Of a stretch of DNA of 21,955 nt, positions 1 to 6,270 are shown piece by piece. The stretch is from a virus, in IMG/VR virus record IMGVR_UViG_3300044987_000603, positions 1-21,955 of that record, one strand, 5' to 3'. The notes under the pieces are model-generated. The model ran no database searches, was not told the origin of the DNA, and saw only the letters and a program-made list of their open reading frames with translations. The position numbers and the translations under genes were made by a program. Within the stretch, counting starts at the first letter, position 1. Every line of letters starts with the position of its first letter.

Positions 1-355
1 GGTACGGAGTCGCGCTAATAGCGGCCGTGTAGGTTGACATTCGGGGTTCAAAGTTTTCCCCAGTAAAGTAGAACCGCCCTTCGGCATCATTGGCAATCAG
101 TGATTGCGCCACGTCCACGTCGGAGTACCAAGTCAACCAGTTGGTCTCAAAGACTTCGTTCCTGTATACGCGATAGCGATTGGTAGTCTTAATATTTCCA
201 GTAGTGGTAAACACCAGCCCCAACCCAGCAAGAGGGTCTAGGCGTCCGGAGGTTAACTTGCAGTTAAGAGCCCTAACCGCTTGGTTTGATTTAAGTAGGC
301 GGTCGCTTGTACGGGGAACTTGTCCCCGAAACGCTTTGATGTTTATAGCAACCAT
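1..355 (-). CDS. Virion (tail or stump) structural protein, partial, C-terminus outside window
   Basis: An open frame begins at ATG 355 and runs without a stop to the left edge, giving 118 visible residues. It starts MVAINIKAFRGQVPRTSDRL and continues through a segment NCKLTSGRLDPLAGLG. This opening (KAFRG..PR.S.RLL, then .NC.LTSG.L.PL.GL) is one I recognise from large structural proteins in uncultured aquatic phage genomes, usually annotated only as tail or hypothetical virion protein. It starts 11 nt after the stop of the glycine-rich gene, with a modest AAAGG ribosome site upstream, so it belongs to the same late operon. Membership in a structural family is inferred from this opening and from position. 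The exact role (tail stump, nozzle or baseplate) is unknown, and the missing C-terminus prevents a firmer call. Confidence 0.75.
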   Translation of the reverse strand, partial: MVAINIKAFRGQVPRTSDRLLKSNQAVRALNCKLTSGRLDPLAGLGLVFTTTGNIKTTNRYRVYRNEVFETNWLTWYSDVDVAQSLIANDAEGRFYFTGENFEPRMSTYTAAISATPY

Positions 356-366
356 TGTGCGGCCTT

Positions 367-1092
367 TTAAGTTATGGAGCCGTAGCGCGTGCCCGTGACT
401 AACCAAGTCGCAAATGAATTTCCTACTACCGCAAGGCCACCAGCGCCTCCGGCGGTTGCATCACTGCCACCGTAGTTTTCTCCCATTACGCCTGAAGAAC
501 CCCAATTTCCTCCGGGGCCACCGGTTCCAGCACCGGGTGTGTTATTTGGAGACGCTGCGGCAGCAAAGGTTCCGTATGGAGTTTCACCTGATCGACCGCC
601 AGACCCAGTAATAGAATTATTACGACCCGTTCTACCACCGCCACCGCCGCCGCCAGCACCACCTCCTGAGCCATACCCACCGCCGCCGCCGCCGCCGCCA
701 ATAATGTTATTGTTCGTTAGGGTGGTATTTCTAAGCAACCGCAGCGCGGGGCCGCCAGCAGAACCGCTTAAACCTGATCCAGAATTGGCTCCGTTGCCGC
801 CTTGCCCAATGATGTACCCATTGTTGATGACTGTTACCGTATCGTAGGGGCTAAATGCCGAATCAACTGTTAGCGCGTAAAGGGATGTGCTATTTGCGGA
901 AATAACAATTCCGCTTGCAATTGTAAAAATAACGTCCGTTAAACCCGGCAAATATCCCGGCCCGGGAGATGGTGAGTCTGAAGCAACAGTAGTGGGACTA
1001 AGAGAATAATTAAAAACATCACTCGAAATAGTAATTGTTTTTGTTAACCGCTGCCCCCCGCTGCCAGAAAGGACGTTATGGATTGCGGCCAT
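367..1092 (-). CDS. Glycine-rich adhesin-like tail protein (paralogue of 10165-10959)
   Basis: A 241-residue protein. The N-terminal 110 residues are beta-rich and contain DTVTVINNGYIIGQGGNG, a motif seen in receptor-binding C-terminal parts of phage host-specificity proteins. Residues about 110-210 are extremely glycine-rich (runs of eight or seven Gly) and compatible with a polyglycine-II bundle such as that described for the S16 gp38 adhesin. The start is shared with the stop of the upstream fibre gene (TGATG), with GGAG seven bases ahead, so the two are probably translationally coupled. It aligns end to end by eye with the 264-residue protein at 10165-10959: same MAA..VLS.S opening, same TITIS, same TVINNG.I.G. 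The likely role is a distal fibre adhesin that contacts the host. This is inferred from composition and order. Confidence 0.8.
   Translation of the reverse strand: MAAIHNVLSGSGGQRLTKTITISSDVFNYSLSPTTVASDSPSPGPGYLPGLTDVIFTIASGIVISANSTSLYALTVDSAFSPYDTVTVINNGYIIGQGGNGANSGSGLSGSAGGPALRLLRNTTLTNNNIIGGGGGGGGYGSGGGAGGGGGGGRTGRNNSITGSGGRSGETPYGTFAAAASPNNTPGAGTGGPGGNWGSSGVMGENYGGSDATAGGAGGLAVVGNSFATWLVTGTRYGSIT
680..699. repeat. CCG trinucleotide microsatellite inside the glycine-rich adhesin gene
   Basis: Between six and seven perfect CCG units on the plus strand, read as GGC/GGN glycine codons on the coding minus strand. More imperfect CCN repeats lie at about 640-670. Slippage by whole units would change the length of the glycine run without shifting the frame. 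Confidence 0.85.
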
Positions 1093-2030
1093 CAGAACAC
1101 TCCGGCCCCAGAAATTACAGCCGTAGTTGCATTTATGTAAACAACAGTTGCAAGACCGTTAAGTGCAAGGCTCCTATTTCCGGTGCTTCCAAGTCCAGCC
1201 CAGTAAAGAGTCAAGCTAGTTCCAGAAACTAAAGACTTTGTAGTATTCGTGCTGTTGTAAATTGTCACAACATCATTGGCTGCAAAAATATTGGCGGGTA
1301 ACGTTAAGGTAGCAGAAATTGATACTAGGCCCCCGCGATCTGTAAGAACAAGAGTCCCCGTAGTTGTGCTGGGAGAAAGCGACCGTAAGCGATCAACAAA
1401 TGCGGTACTGGCAAGAGCTGTAGTATTAGTTCCCGAAGCCTGAGTAGTAGTCGTGCCGGTGTAAACGCCGTTAAATGTGTTAGCCCCGCTAAAGGAGTTA
1501 TCCCCACTAAAAGTGTTGTTACCGCTCAGGGTATTAGCCCCGCTCAGGGTATTAGCCCCGCTAAAAGTGTTAGCCCCGCTGAAGGTGTTAGCTGCGCTAA
1601 AGGTGTTAGCTGCGCTGAAGGTGTTAGCTGCGCTGAAGGTGTTAGCTGCGCTGAAGGTGTTAGTCCCACTAAACGCGTTATTTTGCGAGGGAATAGCCAA
1701 GGCTACGGCCAAATCAGCAGCCGTAACTCGTAGCCCAACAACTGTACCGGCAGTAAAAGCAAGAGCTGTTGTACTTTCTTGGCCACGAATTACGTTGCTT
1801 AAAATAGCTGAGCCAGACGCTCGTGTGCGTACATAAACAATTTCTACGTTCCCTGCTGAGTCTTGAAGAGTAACCTTAAACCAGTTGGTCGCCGCCGGAA
1901 CTGAGCTTGTGCCCGTGTTGGCTACGGGAAAAAGGTCTGCGCTAGCGGAGTCCACGACAATAGATGTCGCCGTATCCGTAATGGTAGACGCAAGCACCGC
2001 TCGGGCGTTATTAGTAAATTGTTGTGGCAT
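1092..2030 (-). CDS. Tail fibre protein with hexapeptide-repeat stalk
   Basis: A 312-residue fibre protein. Residues 1-110 form an N-terminal head of a type common in phage fibres: FTNNARAVLAS opening, an EIVYVRTR strand, then VIRGQESTTALAF. Residues about 117-188 are twelve hexapeptide repeats of the form ANTFSG/ANTFSA. A segment TTALASTAFV follows, typical of the region after fibre stalks. The C-terminal about 90 residues end GLATVVYINATTAVISGAG and resemble the C-terminus of the 159-residue protein at 10961-11440. The start at 2030 has GGAG six bases upstream and a sigma70-like promoter about 30 bp further. Its stop overlaps the start of the glycine-rich adhesin gene. The role as a trimeric fibre is inferred from repeats and neighbours. 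Confidence 0.85.
   Translation of the reverse strand: MPQQFTNNARAVLASTITDTATSIVVDSASADLFPVANTGTSSVPAATNWFKVTLQDSAGNVEIVYVRTRASGSAILSNVIRGQESTTALAFTAGTVVGLRVTAADLAVALAIPSQNNAFSGTNTFSAANTFSAANTFSAANTFSAANTFSGANTFSGANTLSGANTLSGNNTFSGDNSFSGANTFNGVYTGTTTTQASGTNTTALASTAFVDRLRSLSPSTTTGTLVLTDRGGLVSISATLTLPANIFAANDVVTIYNSTNTTKSLVSGTSLTLYWAGLGSTGNRSLALNGLATVVYINATTAVISGAGVF
1467..1682 (-). repeat. Tandem 18-bp repeat, 12 units, encoding the fibre stalk
   Basis: Twelve head-to-tail 18-bp units encode hexapeptides such as ANTFSA, ANTFSG, ANTLSG, NNTFSG and DNSFSG. The central units (about 1573-1664) are nearly identical at DNA level, while the edge units have diverged. The unit length is a multiple of three, so unit gain or loss keeps the frame and changes stalk length. 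Confidence 0.9.
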
Positions 2031-2056
2031 AGCTCACTCCATAGAGACTGAGGGGC

Positions 2057-2086
2057 ATTGTAACCCCATATACGCCCAGCCGTCAA
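2057..2086 (-). promoter_or_regulatory. Sigma70-type promoter for the second fibre cassette
   Basis: On the minus strand TTGACG (2086-2081) and TACAAT (2062-2057) are separated by 18 bp in the gap between the endolysin and the fibre gene. Initiation would fall near 2050, giving a leader of about 20 nt before ATG 2030 that still contains the GGAG ribosome site. The match is good but rests on sequence only. Confidence 0.6.
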
Positions 2087-2091
2087 AGCGT

Positions 2092-2104
2092 AGACAGTCT
2101 GTCT
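2092..2104. promoter_or_regulatory. Perfect 13-bp palindrome beside the -35 box
   Basis: AGACAG-T-CTGTCT is a perfect inverted repeat with a single central base, centred on 2098. It lies 5 bp upstream of the TTGACG element of the fibre promoter. The position would suit a dimeric activator or repressor. The cognate protein is unknown. The rest of the gap (2105-2186) shows no convincing gene or terminator. Confidence 0.45.
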
Positions 2105-2186
2105 TGTGTTTTAAAACGGCGAATATCAACGCGATTGATTTTCATACCGATATTAGACTGCACCAGTATGAATTATTTATAAATTT

Positions 2187-2696
2187 CTACGCTAGGGCAG
2201 ACGCGGCGGATTGGACTTCAGAAACCCTACGGCTCCATCCCTTGCCAAAGGTGGCGAAGGTGGGCAACCCCTCAAGGAACTGTAGTCGTCTGTCGTTGTA
2301 CTTGGCAATAAGGTCTTGTACATCCATCGTGTGTACAGCAGCCAAAGTACCTTTACCGATAGCCCCGTCAGCAGTAACTTCCACAATTTCCTGCAACCAC
2401 TTTGCAGCTCGTCCGGGGCCGCTATTGATAGCAGCGTCAAAGACGGCATAGTCAAGCCCTGACGGAAGGTCATCACCGGCAACTTTGTCCCAGTACTTGC
2501 GTTTGTATAGCGGGGCAACAGAGTCGGGAGTTAGCGCCCTCATGTCGGCTTCAGACACCGGATGCCCAACATACTCTTCCCAAGTGTTCTTAGTACAGCC
2601 AAGATTAGTCATTCCACCGGGGTCTTTTGGGTGATTAACAAAACCACCCTCCGATTTAAGTACGTGGTCTAAAGCTGCTTTAAAGTTAGAGTTCAT
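2187..2696 (-). CDS. Endolysin, GH108-type N-acetylmuramidase
   Basis: A 169-residue protein matching the glycoside hydrolase 108 family plus its small C-terminal peptidoglycan-binding domain. The N-terminal signature is LKSEGGFVNHPKDPGGMTNL. Glu16 in the SEGG motif is the expected catalytic acid, as in phage N4-type endolysins. YKRKYWDKV and the FDAAINSGPGRAAKWLQ helix follow, then a C-terminal binding region from about residue 105. Full length is normal for the family. It would cut the glycan strands of host peptidoglycan at the end of infection. No signal peptide is seen, so it should need the holin encoded just upstream for access to the wall. Its start overlaps the previous gene's stop by 4 nt (ATGA). 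Confidence 0.93.
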   Translation of the reverse strand: MNSNFKAALDHVLKSEGGFVNHPKDPGGMTNLGCTKNTWEEYVGHPVSEADMRALTPDSVAPLYKRKYWDKVAGDDLPSGLDYAVFDAAINSGPGRAAKWLQEIVEVTADGAIGKGTLAAVHTMDVQDLIAKYNDRRLQFLEGLPTFATFGKGWSRRVSEVQSAASALA

Positions 2697-3283
2697 TTTA
2701 TGTAAAGCCTTTGGTTAATAGAAGCCCTGACGTACCCGTCGTCTTTTGAGTTAACTGGCGAAAGTGCATGCGGCTCAAAACTTGGAAAAATTAAACAGCA
2801 ATTGTCCTCTAGGTGCGGTGTGTAGTCGTACCGAGTAAAGGTTAATTTACCACCCTCAAAATCTTTACCTAAAAGAATTGGGTACAACATAGTCACGACT
2901 GCGGCATCTTGGTGCGGGAAATAGCTGCTGCCGTTTTTATAAAGCTGCACATACGTAGTGTCGTGGTTGCTTGTTGGTATATACCCAATAAACGGGTTAT
3001 CTTTATCTTGCAATACGCCTTGCGTACAAAGGCTAAAAACCTCTCGGGTAGAAGTAAGTATTTTGCTTGCTTCGCGCTCTTGCCCAAAAACTTTATCTAA
3101 CCAAGTAGATGGGGTGTTGGCAGTATTAAGCAGCTTTGTATGGTGTGCATCCTCGGGCACAACACTTTCCACAACGGGAATTAACGAAATTATTTCCTGT
3201 TTAATAGCGCCCAGAGTTACACCATCAAAAAAGTTGTAGATGATGGTGTGGTGAAACGGATGTTTCATGTGCTGGATTATCAC
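2693..3283 (-). CDS. 2-oxoglutarate/Fe(II)-dependent oxygenase, prolyl-4-hydroxylase-like
   Basis: A 196-residue protein with the double-stranded beta-helix signature of 2OG-Fe(II) oxygenases. Iron ligands are His124 and Asp126 (YFPHQDAA) and distal His172 (FEPHALSP); Arg186 (YVRASIN) fits as the 2OG carboxylate anchor. EGGKLTF before the distal His is also typical of P4H-like members. It would hydroxylate a protein or small substrate, which is unknown. The GTG at 3283 overlaps the holin stop (GTGA); an in-frame ATG at 3268 is an alternative start that removes five residues. It sits between holin and endolysin with 4-nt overlaps on both sides, so it is co-expressed with lysis genes. Family assignment is fairly sure, function is not. 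Confidence 0.82.
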   Translation of the reverse strand: MIIQHMKHPFHHTIIYNFFDGVTLGAIKQEIISLIPVVESVVPEDAHHTKLLNTANTPSTWLDKVFGQEREASKILTSTREVFSLCTQGVLQDKDNPFIGYIPTSNHDTTYVQLYKNGSSYFPHQDAAVVTMLYPILLGKDFEGGKLTFTRYDYTPHLEDNCCLIFPSFEPHALSPVNSKDDGYVRASINQRLYIK

Positions 3284-3696
3284 TTCTTAGCCCTCATGTC
3301 GGCTAATTTCTCAAGCGTTCTGCCACCAAAATACGCACCCATTACAAGCATCCCCCACTGCCCAAGCAGCGTAACGTAAGACTCGGAAATCTTAAATCCG
3401 AAGCCGTCCAAAATAGCCAGCGTAAGGTACGCTGTCAGGATATACACCAAGGTCATTGGACGTACGTTTTTAGACAGCCACGAATCCGAAGCCATGTCAG
3501 CAGTCCAGCGGTCTGTGGTGTTTTGCTGCTCGGCTTTAAACATCTCGGTCTCGTTTGCCATCTTCGCCAGTTCACCGTTTTGCTGCATCTGAAACAGTTC
3601 AGCTTTGGCCTTTTCAGCAGCAATTGGGTCAGGCAAAAAACGGTCAATGAGTTTGCCCCCAATAGCGGCAAGTGGGTTTAGGTCACTCAAGGTCAT
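3280..3696 (-). CDS. Holin of the 3TM gene-transfer-agent-release type
   Basis: A 138-residue protein similar to the family of three-transmembrane holins named for gene transfer agent release (PF11351). The features are an amphipathic N-terminal part with GKLIDRFLPDPIAAEKAKAE, then W....NVRPMTLVYILTAYL, a second hydrophobic stretch YVTLLGQWGMLVMGAYFGG, and a charged basic tail. It would form holes in the inner membrane that release or activate the endolysin encoded two genes later. It starts at ATG 3696 with AGGAG six bases upstream and overlaps the preceding gene's stop (ATGA). Confidence 0.88.
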   Translation of the reverse strand: MTLSDLNPLAAIGGKLIDRFLPDPIAAEKAKAELFQMQQNGELAKMANETEMFKAEQQNTTDRWTADMASDSWLSKNVRPMTLVYILTAYLTLAILDGFGFKISESYVTLLGQWGMLVMGAYFGGRTLEKLADMRAKK

Positions 3697-4310
3697 TGTT
3701 TACTCCTAGATAACATGGTTGCGGCAATACTCAGCATTGTTCGTGCTGACTCTAAGTTTTCGGGTTCGGTTTCCCATCCCACGGTTATCTGCCCCACAAA
3801 CCGCCCCGGCTCTGGTGGAACACTGATTCTGCAAGTATAGGTAACACCCTTGTTGATGTACCAAATACCCATTTCAGACTGCGCCGTGCGGTACTCCCCG
3901 CAAGGGATTTCGTTTGCCATCAGTTTTACAACATCGGCGTTATTGGCTGCGTTCTGCGTGAACAGTCCAACATCCAGCCCGTCATTGGTTTTGTCTCGCC
4001 CATCCTTGGCATAGGCTCGGTACAGCACACGAGTACCAAACATAGGGTTGACTTTAAAAACCGCAACCACAGTGGCGTTGGTAGTTTTAAACAAGTGGGC
4101 AGACGCATCTTCAACCCTGTCCTCGGCAATGCTGGGTATCTTCTTGGATTCTTTGTAAGCCCCAATCAGCAAGTCTTGGTTTGTGTACACAAAATAACCA
4201 GCAAAAGCAACTACGCCCATGACAAGGATGGCGGCAAGTTTAAATGGCGAATCTACATACCCCAGAACTTTGTCAAGGGTTGAATTAGCGTTTAACGTTC
4301 CTTCGCTCAT
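3693..4310 (-). CDS. Single-pass membrane protein of the lysis cassette
   Basis: A 205-residue protein when started at ATG 4310, which overlaps the preceding stop (ATGA) and has AAGGGAAG just upstream. An in-frame ATG at 4379 would add 23 residues inside the previous gene and is less likely. A transmembrane helix lies at about residues 24-42 (LAAILVMGVVAFAGYFVY). The remaining about 160 residues are soluble, with two cysteines (CGEYR and YTCRIS) that could pair if the domain is periplasmic. I do not recognise the family. Its place between a tail-anchored coiled-coil protein and the holin suggests a role in lysis or envelope disruption, possibly spanin-like, but there is no lipobox or clear spanin signature. 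Confidence 0.75.
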   Translation of the reverse strand: MSEGTLNANSTLDKVLGYVDSPFKLAAILVMGVVAFAGYFVYTNQDLLIGAYKESKKIPSIAEDRVEDASAHLFKTTNATVVAVFKVNPMFGTRVLYRAYAKDGRDKTNDGLDVGLFTQNAANNADVVKLMANEIPCGEYRTAQSEMGIWYINKGVTYTCRISVPPEPGRFVGQITVGWETEPENLESARTMLSIAATMLSRSKQ

Positions 4311-4780
4311 AGCTTCCCTTTCATTTCGATTACACCCCAAGCCACCAAAATAAAGATGGCTGCAGCCACCAAGATACAAAGCCCCATTGTGATGGCCTCG
4401 TCAATCTCTGCCTTGCGGTTCTTAGCCGCTTTAGCATCCAATATCTCCTGTGTTCTCCTGCGCTGCACAATCGAATTGCGCTCAAGCAGAATCTGACTCC
4501 AAAGCTGGCTGTGACCCTGATTGATAAAGTGCCACTTGAGTTCTTCTTCAGCCCGATTCAGTTCATGCAACTGCATGACCGTGGACATTGCTTGGCTGGT
4601 ATCTGAACTGTACTTTTTCTTTGGGTCTTTAACTGCTTCCTTGGCTACCTTTTCCTTCGCGTCAAAAAACTTCATCACGTCATTCGTGATGCCTTGGACA
4701 TCCTTGCCCATCTTGATGGCTGCTTGGATGCCTTTGATGGCTCCTTGGGCAACTGCAAACGCTGTTAGGGGATCAATCAC
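4307..4780 (-). CDS. Tail-anchored coiled-coil membrane protein
   Basis: A 157-residue protein starting at GTG 4780, which overlaps the stop of the 53-residue gene (GTGA). The N-terminal 120 residues are highly charged and helical, with DPLTAFAVAQGAIKGIQAA at the start and an EEELKWHF...QILLERN segment. A C-terminal transmembrane helix at about 130-150 (CILVAAAIFILVAWGVI) is followed by a short basic tail. Proteins with a similar DPLTAFA opening occur beside holins in uncultured aquatic phages, as far as I recall. A membrane-anchored lysis accessory (holin regulator or antiholin) is plausible, but no family assignment can be made from sequence alone. Confidence 0.78.
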   Translation of the reverse strand: MIDPLTAFAVAQGAIKGIQAAIKMGKDVQGITNDVMKFFDAKEKVAKEAVKDPKKKYSSDTSQAMSTVMQLHELNRAEEELKWHFINQGHSQLWSQILLERNSIVQRRRTQEILDAKAAKNRKAEIDEAITMGLCILVAAAIFILVAWGVIEMKGKL

Positions 4781-4938
4781 TTTTTAGGCTCCAGCACCCA
4801 CCGGCAGACTCTACCGTCCTTATCTAAAAATTCATTGGCTCCGTACTTTTCGCTGGGCAGCACAACGCGGCACACCAACACGATTCTTGTCTCGGTGTTG
4901 GGCCATTGAACTTGAGCAGAGGCAATTGCATCTATCAC
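4777..4938 (-). CDS. Small 53-residue protein with GTG start
   Basis: A 53-residue gene that is easily missed because it starts with GTG. It reads MIDAIASAQVQWPNTE, then RIVLVCRVVLPSEKYG, and ends CRWVLEPKK. The start GTG 4938 overlaps the previous stop and its own stop overlaps the next GTG start; both junctions are the same four bases, GTGA. The frame fills the gap between two membrane-protein genes exactly. It has two cysteines and no transmembrane helix. The function is unknown. The precise double overlap makes it very likely a translated gene. Confidence 0.72.
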   Translation of the reverse strand: MIDAIASAQVQWPNTETRIVLVCRVVLPSEKYGANEFLDKDGRVCRWVLEPKK

Positions 4939-5171
4939 TTGAATCCGTGGTTCTTTGCAAAGTCAAATATAAGGTAGGCTAAACCTGCAAGCGCAGCCCA
5001 CACCAAGCCGCCCAAGGTCTTCTCAATGATGGCCTGGCGTAACTTAATGGACTGCTCTTGCTTTTCAATGGCAAGTTTGACCCAACGCACCTCATCTTCA
5101 GACAGAGTAGATGATGCTTTAATCGCCGCAGCAATATCGGCAACGAGTTCAGCGCGTTCGGATTGGTTCAT
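4935..5171 (-). CDS. Small membrane protein with C-terminal helix
   Basis: A 78-residue protein. The N-terminal half is charged and helical (SERAELVADIAAAIKA, then EDEVRWVKLAIEKQEQ). A hydrophobic helix at about residues 54-71 (GGLVWAALAGLAYLIFDF) and a short polar end follow. The start ATG 5171 has AAGG upstream. It is the first of the chain of 4-nt-overlapping genes that ends at the endolysin. Small proteins of this design (charged N-terminus, V.LAI..E....R.A.IEK, one C-terminal helix) are often found near phage lysis genes. A holin-like or holin-regulating role is possible but not demonstrated. Confidence 0.75.
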   Translation of the reverse strand: MNQSERAELVADIAAAIKASSTLSEDEVRWVKLAIEKQEQSIKLRQAIIEKTLGGLVWAALAGLAYLIFDFAKNHGFK

Positions 5172-5225
5172 GATGAGCCTTATGTTGGTTAAGCAGCCGG
5201 AGTTTCTACGGCAGATTCTACCGCG

Positions 5226-5408
5226 TCAGCCAAAGTTCGACAACATTTTCTGCCACAGCACAACGGCAAAAACAAAAATTGCAAACAGCGCAACAGTAAA
5301 CGCAATTAAAACTGCAAAAAAAGTAATCTCCACTGGGATTACATCCAGTGGAATGTGCTTCCACAAAAAGTACATAAACCGTTCTACCATTATTGAGTAA
5401 AAGTCCAT
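5226..5408 (-). CDS. 60-residue hydrophobic membrane protein
   Basis: A 60-residue protein with one long hydrophobic segment at about residues 28-52 (ITFFAVLIAFTVALFAIFV), preceded by an aromatic N-terminus and followed by a short tail. Its ATG shares a base with the stop of the upstream oxygenase gene (TAATG), supporting coupled translation. It begins the membrane-protein-rich lysis region. A 54-nt gap without other signals separates it from the next gene. The function is not recognised. Confidence 0.65.
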   Translation of the reverse strand: MDFYSIMVERFMYFLWKHIPLDVIPVEITFFAVLIAFTVALFAIFVFAVVLWQKMLSNFG

Positions 5409-5902
5409 TATTTAATTTTACCGGTCAAATTAATATACGCAGTTTCAGCAATATGCTTTTCAATCAAAGATGCTACGGACACAATAACGCGATCCCCGTT
5501 TTTTATGGGTGTAGACGAATGCTCCTCAATACTAGAAAAACACACCCAAGCATCTCCCTCTTTTACTCCGATTTTTACTCCGTCTAGTATAGGCTCACCA
5601 CCGAACTTAGGCATTTCTACGGCTACGTTACACCGAACATGGTGAAAACCTTCTGGTGCTGGATCGGTATGTATATGTACATGCGCCCCCATTAAGTAGT
5701 TAGTGCCTACAAAATGCCCCAATTCAGGTTCTTCCATCTCCCACACCAGACCAAAACGGAAAAACAACTCGTTAACAATACTTTGGTCTATTTTTACTTT
5801 TGGAACAAAACGCCGACCGTATCCATTTGCACGCATTTTTCCATGACTAATCAACGGTTTTAACTGTTCAGCTATATCGGGGGCGTGTATGACCCGCTGC
5901 AT
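5408..5902 (-). CDS. 2OG-Fe(II) oxygenase-like protein
   Basis: A 164-residue protein whose second half fits a 2OG-Fe(II) oxygenase core. His78 and Asp80 (AHVHIHTDPAP) would be the proximal iron ligands, His128 (SSIEEHSS) the distal ligand, and Arg138 (NGDRVIVSVAS) the 2OG anchor. The intervening FGGEPILDG...VKEGDAWVCF matches the usual strand pattern before the distal His. It differs clearly from the second oxygenase at 2693-3283, so the two are not a recent duplication. The substrate is unknown. The start at 5902 lies 5 nt after the cupin gene stop and lacks a clear ribosome site, suggesting re-initiation from the upstream gene. Confidence 0.68.
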   Translation of the reverse strand: MQRVIHAPDIAEQLKPLISHGKMRANGYGRRFVPKVKIDQSIVNELFFRFGLVWEMEEPELGHFVGTNYLMGAHVHIHTDPAPEGFHHVRCNVAVEMPKFGGEPILDGVKIGVKEGDAWVCFSSIEEHSSTPIKNGDRVIVSVASLIEKHIAETAYINLTGKIK

Positions 5903-5907
5903 GAATT

Positions 5908-6270
5908 TTACTGGTTCACCGTAGGTTTGGCAAAGGATAACGGATTTACGCCTTTTGGGACGGTAGCTGGATCAATGATGTCTTCAACGTTTTCACCAAA
6001 ACGCAGTGCGTGTATGCAATAGGCTACGGTGTCTGGTTCCAACGCTACCAGCTTGTGTTCCTTTTCCGCCTTAATGTAGATCATGTGGGGGGCTGAAAAC
6101 TGCGTAACCACGCCGTCTACCTCAAGCTCTACAGAGCCAGAAGCCAGCAACGTAAGGTGATCGAACGGGTGTGTGTGCCCGTGCTCAATGTCGCCAGCAG
6201 CTTTAAAGTGCATCATTCGGCAAAACAAGTTTGCCACGCAACTTATTGCTATGTGCGGGGGTAGGTTCAT
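5908..6270 (-). CDS. Cupin-domain protein
   Basis: A 120-residue single-domain cupin. Motif 1 is visible as EHGHTHPFDHLTLLASGSVE, with metal-ligand candidates His30, His32, His34 and His38; motif 2 contributes His72 in KAEKEHKLVALE. The fold is probably a small metal-binding beta barrel. Related small cupins occur in cyanophage and other marine phage genomes near fibre genes, without assigned function. It overlaps the upstream 94-residue gene by 4 nt (ATGA) and is followed by the 2OG oxygenase-like gene. The metal and substrate cannot be read from the sequence. Confidence 0.8.
   Translation of the reverse strand: MNLPPHIAISCVANLFCRMMHFKAAGDIEHGHTHPFDHLTLLASGSVELEVDGVVTQFSAPHMIYIKAEKEHKLVALEPDTVAYCIHALRFGENVEDIIDPATVPKGVNPLSFAKPTVNQ

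Noticed and set aside
680-699. Phase-variable on/off switch from the CCG run
   Set aside because: Whole-unit slippage keeps the frame, so it could alter length but not switch the gene off.
539-847. Plus-strand proline-rich open frame
   Set aside because: It is the antisense shadow of the glycine-rich coding region (GGN codons read back as CCN) and has no ribosome site or neighbours on that strand.
1467-1682. CRISPR-like array
   Set aside because: The 18-bp units are contiguous without spacers, in frame, and encode a fibre stalk.
2099-2161. 20-codon frame in the gap after the endolysin
   Set aside because: It has no ribosome site, and the same gap contains a better supported promoter and palindrome.
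4311-4379. N-terminal extension of the 205-residue membrane protein
   Set aside because: It lies inside the previous gene, while ATG 4310 has a good ribosome site and the ATGA overlap shared by the other junctions.
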